A stretch of DNA of 37,877 bases from Bacteroidota bacterium (lineage in GTDB: Bacteria > Bacteroidota > Bacteroidia > Bacteroidales > Bacteroidaceae). The stretch lies in assembly GCA_023458215.1 (NCBI GenBank), contig JAEXAJ010000230.1, forward strand, positions 1 through 37,877, in the 5' to 3' direction. A program made the translations under genes and the position numbers. This document shows, piece after piece, positions 7,654-16,051 of this stretch (positions within the stretch are counted from its first letter, which is position 1; each line of letters begins with the position of its first letter). The notes under the pieces are model-generated. The model was not told the DNA's origin and searched no databases. It saw nothing but the letters and a program-made list of their open reading frames with translations.

Positions 7654-8835
7654 ATGAAAAGTTACTTAGTTGACAAAGAAGGCTATTACGGAGAGTTCGG
7701 TGGAGCATACGTTCCCGAAATCCTCCACAAGTGTGTAGAAGAATTGCAGAACATCTACCTCGACGTTTTGCAGAGTGAGGACTTCAAACGCGAGTTCAAC
7801 CAACTGCTGCGCGACTACGTAGGCCGTCCTTCTCCACTTTACCTGGCACGCCGCCTCTCCGAGCGTTACGGTTGCAAAATCTACCTGAAACGGGAAGACC
7901 TGAACCATACCGGCGCCCACAAAATCAACAACACCATCGGACAAATTCTCTTGGCACGCCGCATGGGCAAGCGCCGCATCATCGCCGAAACCGGTGCCGG
8001 ACAACATGGGGTAGCCACCGCTACCGTCTGCGCCTTGATGAATATGGAGTGCATCGTCTATATGGGCAAGACCGATGTAGAACGCCAGCACATCAACGTA
8101 GAAAAGATGAAGATGCTCGGTGCAACGGTAGTTCCCGTCACCAGCGGTAACATGACATTGAAGGATGCCACCAACGAAGCTATTCGTGACTGGTGTTGTC
8201 ACCCGGCCGACACCTATTATATAATAGGTTCTACCGTTGGCCCGCATCCCTATCCCGATATGGTGGCACGTCTGCAATCGGTCATCAGCGAAGAAATTAA
8301 GAAGCAACTGCTGGAACAAGAAGGACGTGATTGTCCCGACTACCTCATTGCCTGCGTAGGCGGAGGAAGCAATGCCGCCGGAACCATCTACCATTATATC
8401 GACGACTCCCGCGTACAAATCGTCCTCGCCGAAGCCGGAGGTAAAGGCATAGAAACAGGTATGACCGCCGCCACCATCGCCCTTGGCAAACTGGGTATCA
8501 TCCACGGCTCACGCACCTACGTCATTCAGGACGCAGACGGGCAGATCGAAGAACCTTACTCCATCTCCGCCGGACTGGACTACCCCGGCATCGGCCCCAT
8601 GCACGCCAACCTTGCCGCACAAAAACGTGCACTCGTCCTCTCGGTCAACGACGATGAAGCCATCCGCGCCGCCTACGAACTGACCAAACTAGAAGGCATC
8701 ATCCCCGCCCTCGAAAGCGCCCACGCCCTGGGAGCATTGGACAAGATGACCTTCAAACCGAGCGATGTAGTGATATTGACTGTGTCAGGGAGAGGAGACA
8801 AGGATATTGAAACCTATTTAAGTTATGAGTTATGA
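7654..8835 (+). CDS. trpB: Tryptophan synthase beta subunit
   Basis: This 393-residue PLP enzyme joins indole and serine to give tryptophan. EFGGAYVPE near the N-terminus, [10 protein letters not shown] with the PLP lysine at about residue 90, the GAGQHG loop, and the phosphate-binding glycine loop GGGSNAAG are all present. Length matches the family. It is the first structural gene after the attenuator and is separated from trpA, the last gene. The last four residues (SYEL) and stop are encoded by the beginning of a heptamer repeat, so the natural C-terminus may have been replaced. Confidence 0.98.
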   Translation: MKSYLVDKEGYYGEFGGAYVPEILHKCVEELQNIYLDVLQSEDFKREFNQLLRDYVGRPSPLYLARRLSERYGCKIYLKREDLNHTGAHKINNTIGQILLARRMGKRRIIAETGAGQHGVATATVCALMNMECIVYMGKTDVERQHINVEKMKMLGATVVPVTSGNMTLKDATNEAIRDWCCHPADTYYIIGSTVGPHPYPDMVARLQSVISEEIKKQLLEQEGRDCPDYLIACVGGGSNAAGTIYHYIDDSRVQIVLAEAGGKGIETGMTAATIALGKLGIIHGSRTYVIQDADGQIEEPYSISAGLDYPGIGPMHANLAAQKRALVLSVNDDEAIRAAYELTKLEGIIPALESAHALGALDKMTFKPSDVVILTVSGRGDKDIETYLSYEL

Positions 8836-8939
8836 GTTATGTGCTGATGTTTTCCCCTAAACAACTCGACCACATAAATTCATAAACAAACCACTCATAA
8901 CCGATAAACAAATAACTCATAACTTATAACTCATAACTG
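8821..8939. repeat. Heptamer-armed palindromic intergenic element, copy C
   Basis: Left arm AGTTATG units begin inside the last codons of trpB. Right arm units (TAACTCA, TAACTTA) end 3 bp before the trpE start. The core differs from copies A and B, and a second CACTCATAACC block lies inside it. Confidence 0.8.
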
Positions 8940-8942
8940 AAT

Positions 8943-10343
8943 ATGAAATCCTACGCTTATAACACCGTCAGCCGCACCGTACTCGGCGACCTGCACACTC
9001 CGGTGAGCACCTACCTGAAAGTACGCGATATTTTTCCTCAAAGTGCTCTCATGGAGAGTTCGGACTATCATGGCAGCGAGAACAATCGCTCGTTTATCGG
9101 ACTTTGCCCGGTGGCAAGTGTCGGCATAGATCATGGCACGGCTGTTTTCCGATTCCCCGACGGCACACGCGAAGAGCGCACCGTTAACGAAGAGTATCGT
9201 GTGGAAAATGCTCTGAAAGATTTCCTTAACTGCTTCAAAGTAGAGGGGGAATACAGTGAATATTGCGGACTGTACGGTTATACTTCCTTCAACGCCGTAC
9301 GCTACTTCGAGAATATTCCTATTAAGGATAGCCGCGAAGCTACCAATGATGCGCCCGACATGTTATACATATTATATAAGTATCTCATCGTCTTCAACGA
9401 CTTCAAGAACGAGATGCTTCTGCTCGAAATGCTTGGCGATGGCGAAACCAGCGAACTGGACAAAGTGCAGAAAGCCATACATAACCGCAACTACACTGCC
9501 TACGACTTCCGTGCCGTTGGCGAAACGACCTCTCCGCTTACCGACGAGCAGCACAAGGCAAACATCCGTCAGGGCATCAATCACTGCCTGCGTGGCGATG
9601 TGTTCCAAATCGTCCTCTCCCGCCGCTTCGAGCAACGTTTCGTGGGGGATGACTTCAAGCTGTATCGTGCGCTGCGCAGCATCAACCCTTCACCCTATCT
9701 GTTCTATTTCGACTTCGGAGGCTTCCGCATCTTCGGCTCTTCGCCCGAAACGCATTGCCGCATCGAGGGTCGCCACGCTTACATCGACCCCATTGCAGGA
9801 ACGACCAAGCGCACGGGCGACGCCCGACAAGATGCCATCAACGCGCAATACCTGCACGATGATCCGAAGGAGAATGCCGAACACGTGATGCTGGTGGATC
9901 TTGCCCGCAATGACCTGAGCCGCAACTGCCACGATGTAAAAGTAGATTTCTACAAGGATATGCAGTATTACAGTCATGTCATTCACCTCGTAAGCCGTGT
10001 AAGCGGTACGCTCAACGAAGAGGCCGATCCTATAAAGTCGTTTATCGACACCTTCCCCGCCGGCACACTGAGCGGTGCGCCGAAAGTGCGTGCCATGCAG
10101 ATCATCAGCGAACTGGAACCACACAATCGTGGTGCATACGGCGGTTGCATCGGCTTCATCGGCCTGAACGGTTCACTGAACCAAGCCATCACCATCCGTA
10201 CCTTCGTCAGCCGTAACGGCACACTTTGGTTCCAGGCAGGCGGCGGCATCGTAGCCAAAAGCAACGAAGAATACGAGCTGCAAGAAGTGAACAACAAGCT
10301 GGGAGCACTGAAGAAGGCAATTGTTATGGCAGAGAAAATGTGA
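8943..10343 (+). CDS. trpE: Anthranilate synthase component I
   Basis: This 466-residue chorismate-using enzyme makes anthranilate with TrpG. The N-terminal half carries the ALMESSDYHG region, equivalent to the LLES feedback site for tryptophan. The C-terminal chorismate-binding domain shows FGSSPETHCRI, DPIAGTTKRTGD, LVDLARNDLSR, the GTLSGAPK motif and the final GGGIVAKS. All regions expected of an active enzyme are visible. It lies between two heptamer elements in the trp operon. Confidence 0.97.
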   Translation: MKSYAYNTVSRTVLGDLHTPVSTYLKVRDIFPQSALMESSDYHGSENNRSFIGLCPVASVGIDHGTAVFRFPDGTREERTVNEEYRVENALKDFLNCFKVEGEYSEYCGLYGYTSFNAVRYFENIPIKDSREATNDAPDMLYILYKYLIVFNDFKNEMLLLEMLGDGETSELDKVQKAIHNRNYTAYDFRAVGETTSPLTDEQHKANIRQGINHCLRGDVFQIVLSRRFEQRFVGDDFKLYRALRSINPSPYLFYFDFGGFRIFGSSPETHCRIEGRHAYIDPIAGTTKRTGDARQDAINAQYLHDDPKENAEHVMLVDLARNDLSRNCHDVKVDFYKDMQYYSHVIHLVSRVSGTLNEEADPIKSFIDTFPAGTLSGAPKVRAMQIISELEPHNRGAYGGCIGFIGLNGSLNQAITIRTFVSRNGTLWFQAGGGIVAKSNEEYELQEVNNKLGALKKAIVMAEKM

Positions 10344-10347
10344 AATT

Positions 10348-10452
10348 AGTGATGAGTTATGAGTTATAAGTTATTTGTTTATTCAGTCGCTGCGCTGTGA
10401 TATTGCGCTGAAAACATCAGCAAACAACTTATAACTAATAACTTATAACTAA
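10348..10452. repeat. Heptamer-armed palindromic intergenic element, copy D
   Basis: Left arm AGTGATG/AGTTATG/AGTTATA and right arm TAACTTA/TAACTAA units surround a different core (TTCAGTC...GCGCTGAA). It fills the trpE-trpG gap and ends 5 bp before the first ATG of the trpG frame. Confidence 0.8.
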
Positions 10453-10477
10453 CAAAATGCTAAATAAAGTTTTGACA

Positions 10478-11089
10478 ATGAAAACAGTAATTATAGATAA
10501 CTACGATTCTTTCACCTATAATCTTTCTCATTTGGTGAAAGAACTCGGCGCAGAAGTAGAGGTGCTGCGCAACGATCAGTTCGAGCTTGAAGAGTTGGAA
10601 CAATACGATAAAATCATCCTCTCTCCCGGCCCGGGCATCCCCGAAGAAGCGGGGTTATTATTGGATGTCATCCGCACGTATGCCGGGAAGAAACCTATAC
10701 TGGGCGTTTGTTTGGGTGAGCAAGCTATCGGACAAGTATTCGGCGGGAAGCTCACTAACCTGAGCGACGTTTTCCACGGAGTACAAACAGAGGTCTTTCT
10801 GAATGAAGAGTTAAGAATGAAGAATGAAGAATTTTGTTCGGGATTGATGCCGGAAGATGATTATATCTTCGAAGGACTACCTGCAAAGATTCCCGTGGGA
10901 CGTTATCACTCTTGGGTAGTCGATACGGTAGGATTTCCCGAGGCGCTGGCCATCACGGCTATCAGCCCTGAAGGACAAGTCATGGCATTGAAACACCGGG
11001 AGTACGATATCCGGGGTATTCAGTTCCATCCCGAATCGGTACTGACTCCGGACGGAAAAGCGATTATCAAGAACTGGCTTTTCAAATGA
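10478..11089 (+). CDS. trpG: Anthranilate synthase component II (glutamine amidotransferase)
   Basis: This class I glutamine amidotransferase gives ammonia to TrpE. From the ATG at 10478 it begins MKTVIIDNYDSFTYNL, the family's normal start; an upstream in-frame ATG at 10457 would add seven residues of no family resemblance. LSPGPGIP, the nucleophile Cys78 in GVCLGEQAIG, RYHSW, and catalytic His184/Glu186 in FHPES are present. At 203 residues it is longer than usual (about 190) because of an extra segment near residues 108-125 derived from a heptamer repeat. The insert lies between the VFHG strand and the DYIFEGLP segment, likely a surface loop, so activity is probably kept. Confidence 0.95.
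   Translation: MKTVIIDNYDSFTYNLSHLVKELGAEVEVLRNDQFELEELEQYDKIILSPGPGIPEEAGLLLDVIRTYAGKKPILGVCLGEQAIGQVFGGKLTNLSDVFHGVQTEVFLNEELRMKNEEFCSGLMPEDDYIFEGLPAKIPVGRYHSWVVDTVGFPEALAITAISPEGQVMALKHREYDIRGIQFHPESVLTPDGKAIIKNWLFK
10805..10834 (+). repeat. In-frame heptamer repeat inside trpG
   Basis: Units AGAGTTA-AGAATGA-AGAATGA-AGAATTT give a 7-nt period inside the coding sequence and are read as part of NEELRMKNEEF. Neighbouring codons lack such periodicity. The length of the insertion keeps the frame. Confidence 0.7.
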
Positions 11090-11144
11090 CGTAGGTTACC
11101 GTCCGGAATGTTCTCTTTTTAACTTTAGTAATTTTTTGATTGAT

Positions 11145-12140
11145 ATGAAACAGATATTATCCCGTCTCTTCAACCACGAAGAGCTCACTTCGGAGGAAAC
11201 CAAACAAATCCTCCTCAATATAACCAAAGAAATGTATCCGGAAGCACAAATAGCTGCCCTGCTCACTGCTTTCCAGATGCGCGGTATCACCGTCGACGAA
11301 CTGGTAGGTTTTCGTGAAGCCCTTATGGAAACACGCATCCCTATCGACTTCTCTCCTTATCGCCCCATCGACATTGTAGGTACGGGCGGTGATGGCAAGA
11401 ATACGTTCAACATTTCTACCTGTGCCTGTTTTGTTGTAGCCGGAGCGGGTTACAAAGTTGCCAAGCATGGCAATTACGGTGCTACTTCGGTCAGCGGAGC
11501 CAGCAACGTCATCGAGCAACATGGAGTTCGCTTCACCAACAATCCCGACGTGTTGAAGCGCAGCATGGAAGAGTGCAACATTGCTTACCTGCATGCACAG
11601 TTGTTCAATCCTGCCATGAAGTTTGTCGGCCCTGTTCGCAAGGCATTGGGAGTACGTACCTTATTCAATCTGCTAGGCCCGTTGGTCAATCCTTGTAAAC
11701 CCGCTTACCAACTGCTCGGTGTTGCAGACCTCTCACAGATGCGTCTTTACACCAACGTGTTCTACAAACTCGGCATTGACTTCGCCGTAGTAAACAGTCT
11801 CGACAGTTACGACGAAATCTCCCTGACCGACGAGTTCAAAGTAATGACCCGCAACTACGAGCGCATCTACCGTCCGCAGGCCCTCGGTTTCAAAGACGCG
11901 CACCCCGAGGAACTCTTTGGTGGCGCCTCCCAGGAAGACGCCGCACGCATTTTCGACAATATCCTCCGCAACCAGGCCACCCCCGCACAAACGCAATGCG
12001 TCATTGTCAACGCCGCCTTTGCCATCCAAATCATGGAACCGCAGAAAGAAATCGAAGAATGCATCGCCATCGCCCGCGAATCACTTGAAAGCGGAAGGGC
12101 GCTGAATACGTTGAAGAAATTTATTAATAGTTATAAGTGA
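11145..12140 (+). CDS. trpD: Anthranilate phosphoribosyltransferase
   Basis: This 331-residue enzyme transfers phosphoribose from PRPP to anthranilate. GTGGDGKNTFNIST at about residues 79-92 is the PRPP loop, followed by KHGNYGATSVSGASN, the conserved substrate loop, and LFNLLGPLVNP. The ATG at 11145 is chosen over the in-frame TTG at 11136. It is not fused to trpG, unlike in enterics. The final residues SYK and the stop codon come from the start of a heptamer repeat. Confidence 0.97.
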   Translation: MKQILSRLFNHEELTSEETKQILLNITKEMYPEAQIAALLTAFQMRGITVDELVGFREALMETRIPIDFSPYRPIDIVGTGGDGKNTFNISTCACFVVAGAGYKVAKHGNYGATSVSGASNVIEQHGVRFTNNPDVLKRSMEECNIAYLHAQLFNPAMKFVGPVRKALGVRTLFNLLGPLVNPCKPAYQLLGVADLSQMRLYTNVFYKLGIDFAVVNSLDSYDEISLTDEFKVMTRNYERIYRPQALGFKDAHPEELFGGASQEDAARIFDNILRNQATPAQTQCVIVNAAFAIQIMEPQKEIEECIAIARESLESGRALNTLKKFINSYK

Positions 12141-12235
12141 TGAGTTATAAGTTATTTGCTAGTGTTCTCCCCTTCGGGCTGATAACGCAGCCCACTTACA
12201 AACAAATAACTTATAACTAATAACTCATAACTAAT
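12129..12235. repeat. Heptamer-armed palindromic intergenic element, copy E
   Basis: This begins within the last codons of trpD. The core TTGCTAGTGTTCTCCCC...GATAACGCAGCCC...ACAAACAAA is close to copies A and B. Right arm units TAACTTA/TAACTAA/TAACTCA end 12 bp before trpC. Confidence 0.85.
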
Positions 12236-12247
12236 ATCACTCCAATT

Positions 12248-13069
12248 ATGAAAGATATTTTATCCGAAATCATCGCCCACAAGCGAATAGAGATAGAGTT
12301 GCAAAAGCAAACGATCTCCCTTGAACACCTGCAAGAGCAGGCTGAAATGATATTACAGGCGGGCACTACCGCTGATGGTTCACTCTGTTGTCGTAGTATG
12401 AAGTATTCGCTCGCAGCATCTGCTACCGGCATTATCTCCGAGTTCAAACGTCGTTCTCCTTCGAAAGGTTGGATAAACGAAAGTGCTAAAGCGGAGGTTA
12501 TCCCTGCTGCATACGAAGCTGCCGGCGCTGCTGCTCTCTCCATCCTGACCGATGAGAAGTTCTTCGGAGGTTCGCTCCGTGATATTCGCACGGCACGCCC
12601 ACTCGTCAACATTCCTATCTTGCGCAAAGATTTCATCATCGACGAATACCAGCTCCTTCAGGCACGTATTGTCGGTGCTGATGCTGTGCTGCTCATTGCC
12701 GCCTGCCTCACGCCGGAACAATGCAGCGCCCTTACCACCCAAGCCCATGCTCTGGGACTGGAAGTGCTGCTCGAAATTCACAGTCCCTCCGAACTTGCTT
12801 ACGTTGATAATGAAGTCGATATGGTGGGCGTGAACAATCGCAACCTTGGTTCTTTCGTTACCGATATAGAGAATTCCTTCCGCTTGGCGGAACAACTTCG
12901 GGAAGCGGGTTCCCCTCTTCTTGTTTCCGAAAGCGGTATCTCGAATCCCGAAACCATCCGCCGCCTGCGCACCGTCGGCTTCCGTGGCTTCCTTATCGGT
13001 GAAACTTTCATGAAAACCGCCTCCCCCGGTGAAACCCTTAAGGCCATGATAGCACAAATTAATCACTAA
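12248..13069 (+). CDS. trpC: Indole-3-glycerol-phosphate synthase
   Basis: This 273-residue TIM-barrel enzyme closes the indole ring. Visible motifs are IISEFKRRSPSKGWI (catalytic Lys and substrate site), LSILTDEKFFGG, LRKDFIIDEYQL, VGVNNRNL and VSESGI, in normal order. It is monofunctional; trpF follows 11 bp later as a separate gene. Confidence 0.97.
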   Translation: MKDILSEIIAHKRIEIELQKQTISLEHLQEQAEMILQAGTTADGSLCCRSMKYSLAASATGIISEFKRRSPSKGWINESAKAEVIPAAYEAAGAAALSILTDEKFFGGSLRDIRTARPLVNIPILRKDFIIDEYQLLQARIVGADAVLLIAACLTPEQCSALTTQAHALGLEVLLEIHSPSELAYVDNEVDMVGVNNRNLGSFVTDIENSFRLAEQLREAGSPLLVSESGISNPETIRRLRTVGFRGFLIGETFMKTASPGETLKAMIAQINH

Positions 13070-13080
13070 CCACTATTTCC

Positions 13081-13722
13081 ATGAACCCTATCATCAAAGT
13101 ATGCGGAATGACAGAGGCAGACAATATCCGCGCCATCGAACAACTGGGAGTAGATATGATCGGTTTCATCTTCTACCCCAAGTCTCCCCGTTGCTTGTGT
13201 GAGATACCCGGGTATATGCCCGTCCGCACCAAACGCGTCGGTGTCTTTGTCAACGAAAGCAAGGAAAACATCCTAATGTACGCCGACCGTTTCGGGTTGA
13301 ACTACATCCAGCTACATGGCAACGAATCTCCCGATTATTGCCGCACCTTGCGCAGCAATGGACTACGTCTTATCAAGGCGTTTTCTATTGCTCTTCCCAA
13401 GGACTTGTTTGATGTCTCCGCTTACGACGGTCTATGCGAGTATTATCTGTTTGATACCAAAACCCCGCAATTCGGCGGTTCCGGCAATCAATTCGACTGG
13501 AACCTATTGCATCGTTACAACGGTTCCACTCCCTTCTTGCTCAGTGGCGGTATCAATCCTTACAGTGCAAAAGCCATCAAAGAGTTCCGACATCCCCGCC
13601 TCGCAGGAATCGACCTCAACAGTCGCTTCGAAACTACTCCGGGCTTAAAAGACATAGAACGCATCGAAACGTTTCTGAAAGAACTGAGCTCCCCCCAATC
13701 CCCCATAAATCATAAATTATAA
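13081..13722 (+). CDS. trpF: Phosphoribosylanthranilate isomerase
   Basis: This 213-residue TIM barrel carries out the Amadori rearrangement between TrpD and TrpC. KVCGMTEADNI holds the catalytic Cys; GFIFYPKSPR, YIQLHGNE, FDTKTPQFGGSG (catalytic Asp) and LSGGI follow. The family's GVDVSS phosphate loop appears as GIDLNSRFE. The last residues (INHKL) come from an A+T-rich heptamer tract that runs on to the trpA start. Confidence 0.95.
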   Translation: MNPIIKVCGMTEADNIRAIEQLGVDMIGFIFYPKSPRCLCEIPGYMPVRTKRVGVFVNESKENILMYADRFGLNYIQLHGNESPDYCRTLRSNGLRLIKAFSIALPKDLFDVSAYDGLCEYYLFDTKTPQFGGSGNQFDWNLLHRYNGSTPFLLSGGINPYSAKAIKEFRHPRLAGIDLNSRFETTPGLKDIERIETFLKELSSPQSPINHKL

Positions 13723-13734
13723 ATTATAAATCAC
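13705..13734. repeat. Short heptamer tract at the trpF-trpA junction
   Basis: Four 7-nt units (ATAAATC, ATAAATT, ATAAATT, ATAAATC) overlap the trpF C-terminus and end just before trpA. There is no core or opposing arm, so it may be a different or decayed form of the larger elements. Confidence 0.6.
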
Positions 13735-13737
13735 ATC

Positions 13738-14514
13738 ATGTCAAATCGCATTAACCAACTCTTCCGGAACAACCCTAAAAATGTGTTGTCCATCTACTTC
13801 TGTGCCGGCTGCCCCACCCTCAACGGTACTGCCGACGTAATCCGCACCCTCGAAAAGAACGGTGTCGATATGATCGAAATCGGTATCCCCTTCAGTGACC
13901 CTATGGCGGACGGGCTTGTCATCCAAAACGCTGCCACCCATGCCCTGCGTAATGGTATGACCCTCCGTCTTCTATTCGATCAGCTACATGATATCCGTCA
14001 AGATGTCCGCATCCCCCTCATCCTCATGGGCTATCTCAACCCTATCATGCAATTCGGTTTCGAAAACTTCTGCCAGCGTTGCGAAGAATGCGGCATCGAT
14101 GGTGTCATCATCCCCGACCTTCCATTCAAAGATTATTTAGCCAACTACAAAGCCGTTGCCGAAGCGCACAACGTAAAAGTAATCATGCTCATCACTCCCG
14201 AAACCAGTGAAGCCCGTGTCCGTGAAATCGACACTCACACAGACGGTTTCATCTACATGGTTTCCAGCGCCGCTACCACCGGTGCCCAGCAGGACTTTGA
14301 CGCCCAAAAGCAAGCCTACTTCAAAAAGATAGAAGACCTGCACCTGCGCAATCCCCGCATGGTAGGTTTCGGTATCAGCAACAAACAGACATTCAACGCA
14401 GCTTGTTCCAACTCCTCCGGCGCCATCATCGGCAGCCGCTTCGTCACCCTGCTCAACGAGCATGACGGAGACGCGGAAAAGGCGATCAGGCTACTAAAAG
14501 CAGATCTAAAATAG
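13738..14514 (+). CDS. trpA: Tryptophan synthase alpha subunit
   Basis: This 258-residue TIM barrel cleaves indole-glycerol phosphate and channels indole to TrpB. MIEIGIPFSDPMADG contains the catalytic Glu and Asp; GVIIPDLPF, YMVSSAATTG and GFGISNKQ are standard. It is the last gene of the operon, and its TAG stop overlaps the first base pairs of repeat copy G. Confidence 0.97.
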   Translation: MSNRINQLFRNNPKNVLSIYFCAGCPTLNGTADVIRTLEKNGVDMIEIGIPFSDPMADGLVIQNAATHALRNGMTLRLLFDQLHDIRQDVRIPLILMGYLNPIMQFGFENFCQRCEECGIDGVIIPDLPFKDYLANYKAVAEAHNVKVIMLITPETSEARVREIDTHTDGFIYMVSSAATTGAQQDFDAQKQAYFKKIEDLHLRNPRMVGFGISNKQTFNAACSNSSGAIIGSRFVTLLNEHDGDAEKAIRLLKADLK

Positions 14515-14616
14515 TGATTAGTGATGAGTGATGAGTGATTTGCTTGTACCTCCCCTGCGGATTACAGCGCAGCCCCAATATAAACAAATCACCAATCACT
14601 AATCACTAATCACTAT
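14513..14616. repeat. Heptamer-armed palindromic intergenic element, copy G
   Basis: Arms use AGTGATT/AGTGATG units on the left and AATCACT units on the right rather than AGTTATA. The core TTTGCTTGTACCTCCCC...CAGCGCAGCCCC...AAACAAAT is recognisably related to copies A, B and E. It lies between trpA and the asparaginase promoter. Confidence 0.8.
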
Positions 14617-14623
14617 TTTTTCC

Positions 14624-14631
14624 TATCTTTG
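14624..14631 (+). promoter_or_regulatory. Bacteroidota -7 promoter element TATCTTTG
   Basis: TATCTTTG lies 30 bp before the ATG of the asparaginase gene, so ansA has its own promoter outside the trp operon. The in-frame GTG at 14629 overlaps the element and is excluded as the start. Confidence 0.7.
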
Positions 14632-14661
14632 TGCCCGAAAAAGAATCTAAAAGAGACAATT

Positions 14662-15702
14662 ATGAAAGTCGATTGCCCTTCTGTGTTATTAATTTACACG
14701 GGTGGAACTATCGGAATGATAGAGAACCCGGAGACTGGCGCCCTTGAAAACTTCAACTTCGATCAGTTGCTCAAGCATGTTCCCGAGTTGAAACGCTTCA
14801 ATTACCGAATCTCCTCTTATCAATTCGATCCTCCTATCGACTCTTCTGATATGGAACCTTCTTTTTGGGCAAAGATTGTCAAGATTATCAACTACAATTA
14901 TGACAACTACGACGGCTTTGTTATCCTGCATGGAACAGATACGATGGCGTACACAGCCTCCGCTCTCAGCTTCATGCTCGAAAACCTCTCTAAGCCCGTC
15001 ATACTTACGGGTTCACAGTTACCCATCGGCACCTTGCGCACCGACGGTAAAGAGAATCTGATTACCGCTATTGAAATAGCCGCGGCTAAAAATCCCGACG
15101 GTACCCCGACTGTTCCCGAAGTCTGCATTTTTTTCGAGAATGAATTGATGCGTGGTAACCGTACTACCAAAATTAATGTTGAAAACTTCAATGCCTTCCG
15201 TTCGTTCAATTATACCGCATTGGCTAAAGCCGGTATTTACATCCGCTACAACGAACATCTGATACGTCGTCCCGACCTTTCGCGTCCCATGAAGCCGCAT
15301 TACCTCTTCGATACCAACGTTGTAGTGCTCACTCTATTCCCCGGCATTCAGGAAACAATTATCGACTCCGTGCTCCACGTTCCCGGACTTAAAGCGGTAG
15401 TCCTCAAAACGTTCGGTTCCGGAAATGCTCCTCAGAAAGAATGGTTTATCCGTCAATTGAAAGATGCAACAGATCGTGGTATCGTCATTGTCAACATCAC
15501 CCAATGCCAAAGCGGCACGGTGGAAATGGCACGCTATGGAACCGGCTTACAGCTTATCCAGGCAGGCGTTATTAGCGGCTACGACAGCACCCCCGAATGC
15601 GCCGTCACCAAACTCATGTTCCTCCTTGGACACGGACTGAGCCAAGACGAAATTCGCCGCCTCATGAACTCTGATTTGGCGGGTGAAATTACCAAGCAAT
15701 AG
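14662..15702 (+). CDS. ansA: L-asparaginase type I (cytoplasmic)
   Basis: From the ATG at 14662 this is a 346-residue amidohydrolase releasing aspartate and ammonia from asparagine. LIYTGGTIGMI contains the first catalytic Thr; GFVILHGTDTMAYTASAL contains the second Thr-Asp pair; the Lys is in the TDGKENL region. NITQCQSGTVEM and the length fit type I. There is no signal peptide, so it should be cytoplasmic. Its ammonia output links it loosely to the nitrogen genes upstream. Confidence 0.95.
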   Translation: MKVDCPSVLLIYTGGTIGMIENPETGALENFNFDQLLKHVPELKRFNYRISSYQFDPPIDSSDMEPSFWAKIVKIINYNYDNYDGFVILHGTDTMAYTASALSFMLENLSKPVILTGSQLPIGTLRTDGKENLITAIEIAAAKNPDGTPTVPEVCIFFENELMRGNRTTKINVENFNAFRSFNYTALAKAGIYIRYNEHLIRRPDLSRPMKPHYLFDTNVVVLTLFPGIQETIIDSVLHVPGLKAVVLKTFGSGNAPQKEWFIRQLKDATDRGIVIVNITQCQSGTVEMARYGTGLQLIQAGVISGYDSTPECAVTKLMFLLGHGLSQDEIRRLMNSDLAGEITKQ

Positions 15703-16051
15703 AAACAACTATTAAGAAATATTGAAGATTTCAAGAAATGAGTTGTATCATTTGTTCGAGGGTAATTCTTAAAAAGATTTAATTTAAATATTTTTGTTTC
15801 ACTTATCCGAGCAGTATTATATAAAATAAGCGTATTTTTGTTTGTTATCAACTCAAAAACATCTCATAATGGTAAGAAACATCATAATGAACCGCATCTT
15901 GCTACTGACGGCACTCGCAGGAAACATTGTCCTGCATATAAGTAAAAATGATGTTTTGAACGTCGTAAAAACAAACTTTCCTACATAAATATATACAATG
16001 TATATAGATAACAAACAATAACATCAACATAGCAGATTAACAAGCATAGAA
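15703..16051. other. Leader region before the polysaccharide locus
   Basis: This holds two TATTTTTG boxes (15788-15795 and 15833-15840) that fit the -7 consensus, a 6-bp hairpin GCAGGA-N7-TCCTGC (15917-15935), a dyad ATATAC-AAT-GTATAT (15991-16005), and a 39-codon open frame. It probably contains the promoter of the polysaccharide operon with a long 5' leader. No UpxY-type antiterminator gene is present. Confidence 0.5.
15869..15988 (+). CDS. Candidate small protein (39 aa) in the polysaccharide leader
   Basis: The frame begins MVRNIIMNRILLLTALAGN and ends NVVKTNFPT; an inner ATG at 15887 gives 33 residues. A TATTTTTG box lies 28 bp upstream. The middle is hydrophobic but short for a membrane helix. 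There is no Shine-Dalgarno sequence and no recognised family. It could be a leader peptide or chance. Confidence 0.3.
   Translation: MVRNIIMNRILLLTALAGNIVLHISKNDVLNVVKTNFPT

Noticed and set aside
7666..8505. 279-codon minus-strand frame opposite trpB
   Set aside because: It lies inside trpB, has a low-complexity composition typical of antisense frames and no initiation context.
2557..14616. Heptamer elements as rho-independent terminators
   Set aside because: They occur inside the trp operon, stems are A+T-rich and no T-run follows the hairpin; a dedicated terminator exists after copy B.
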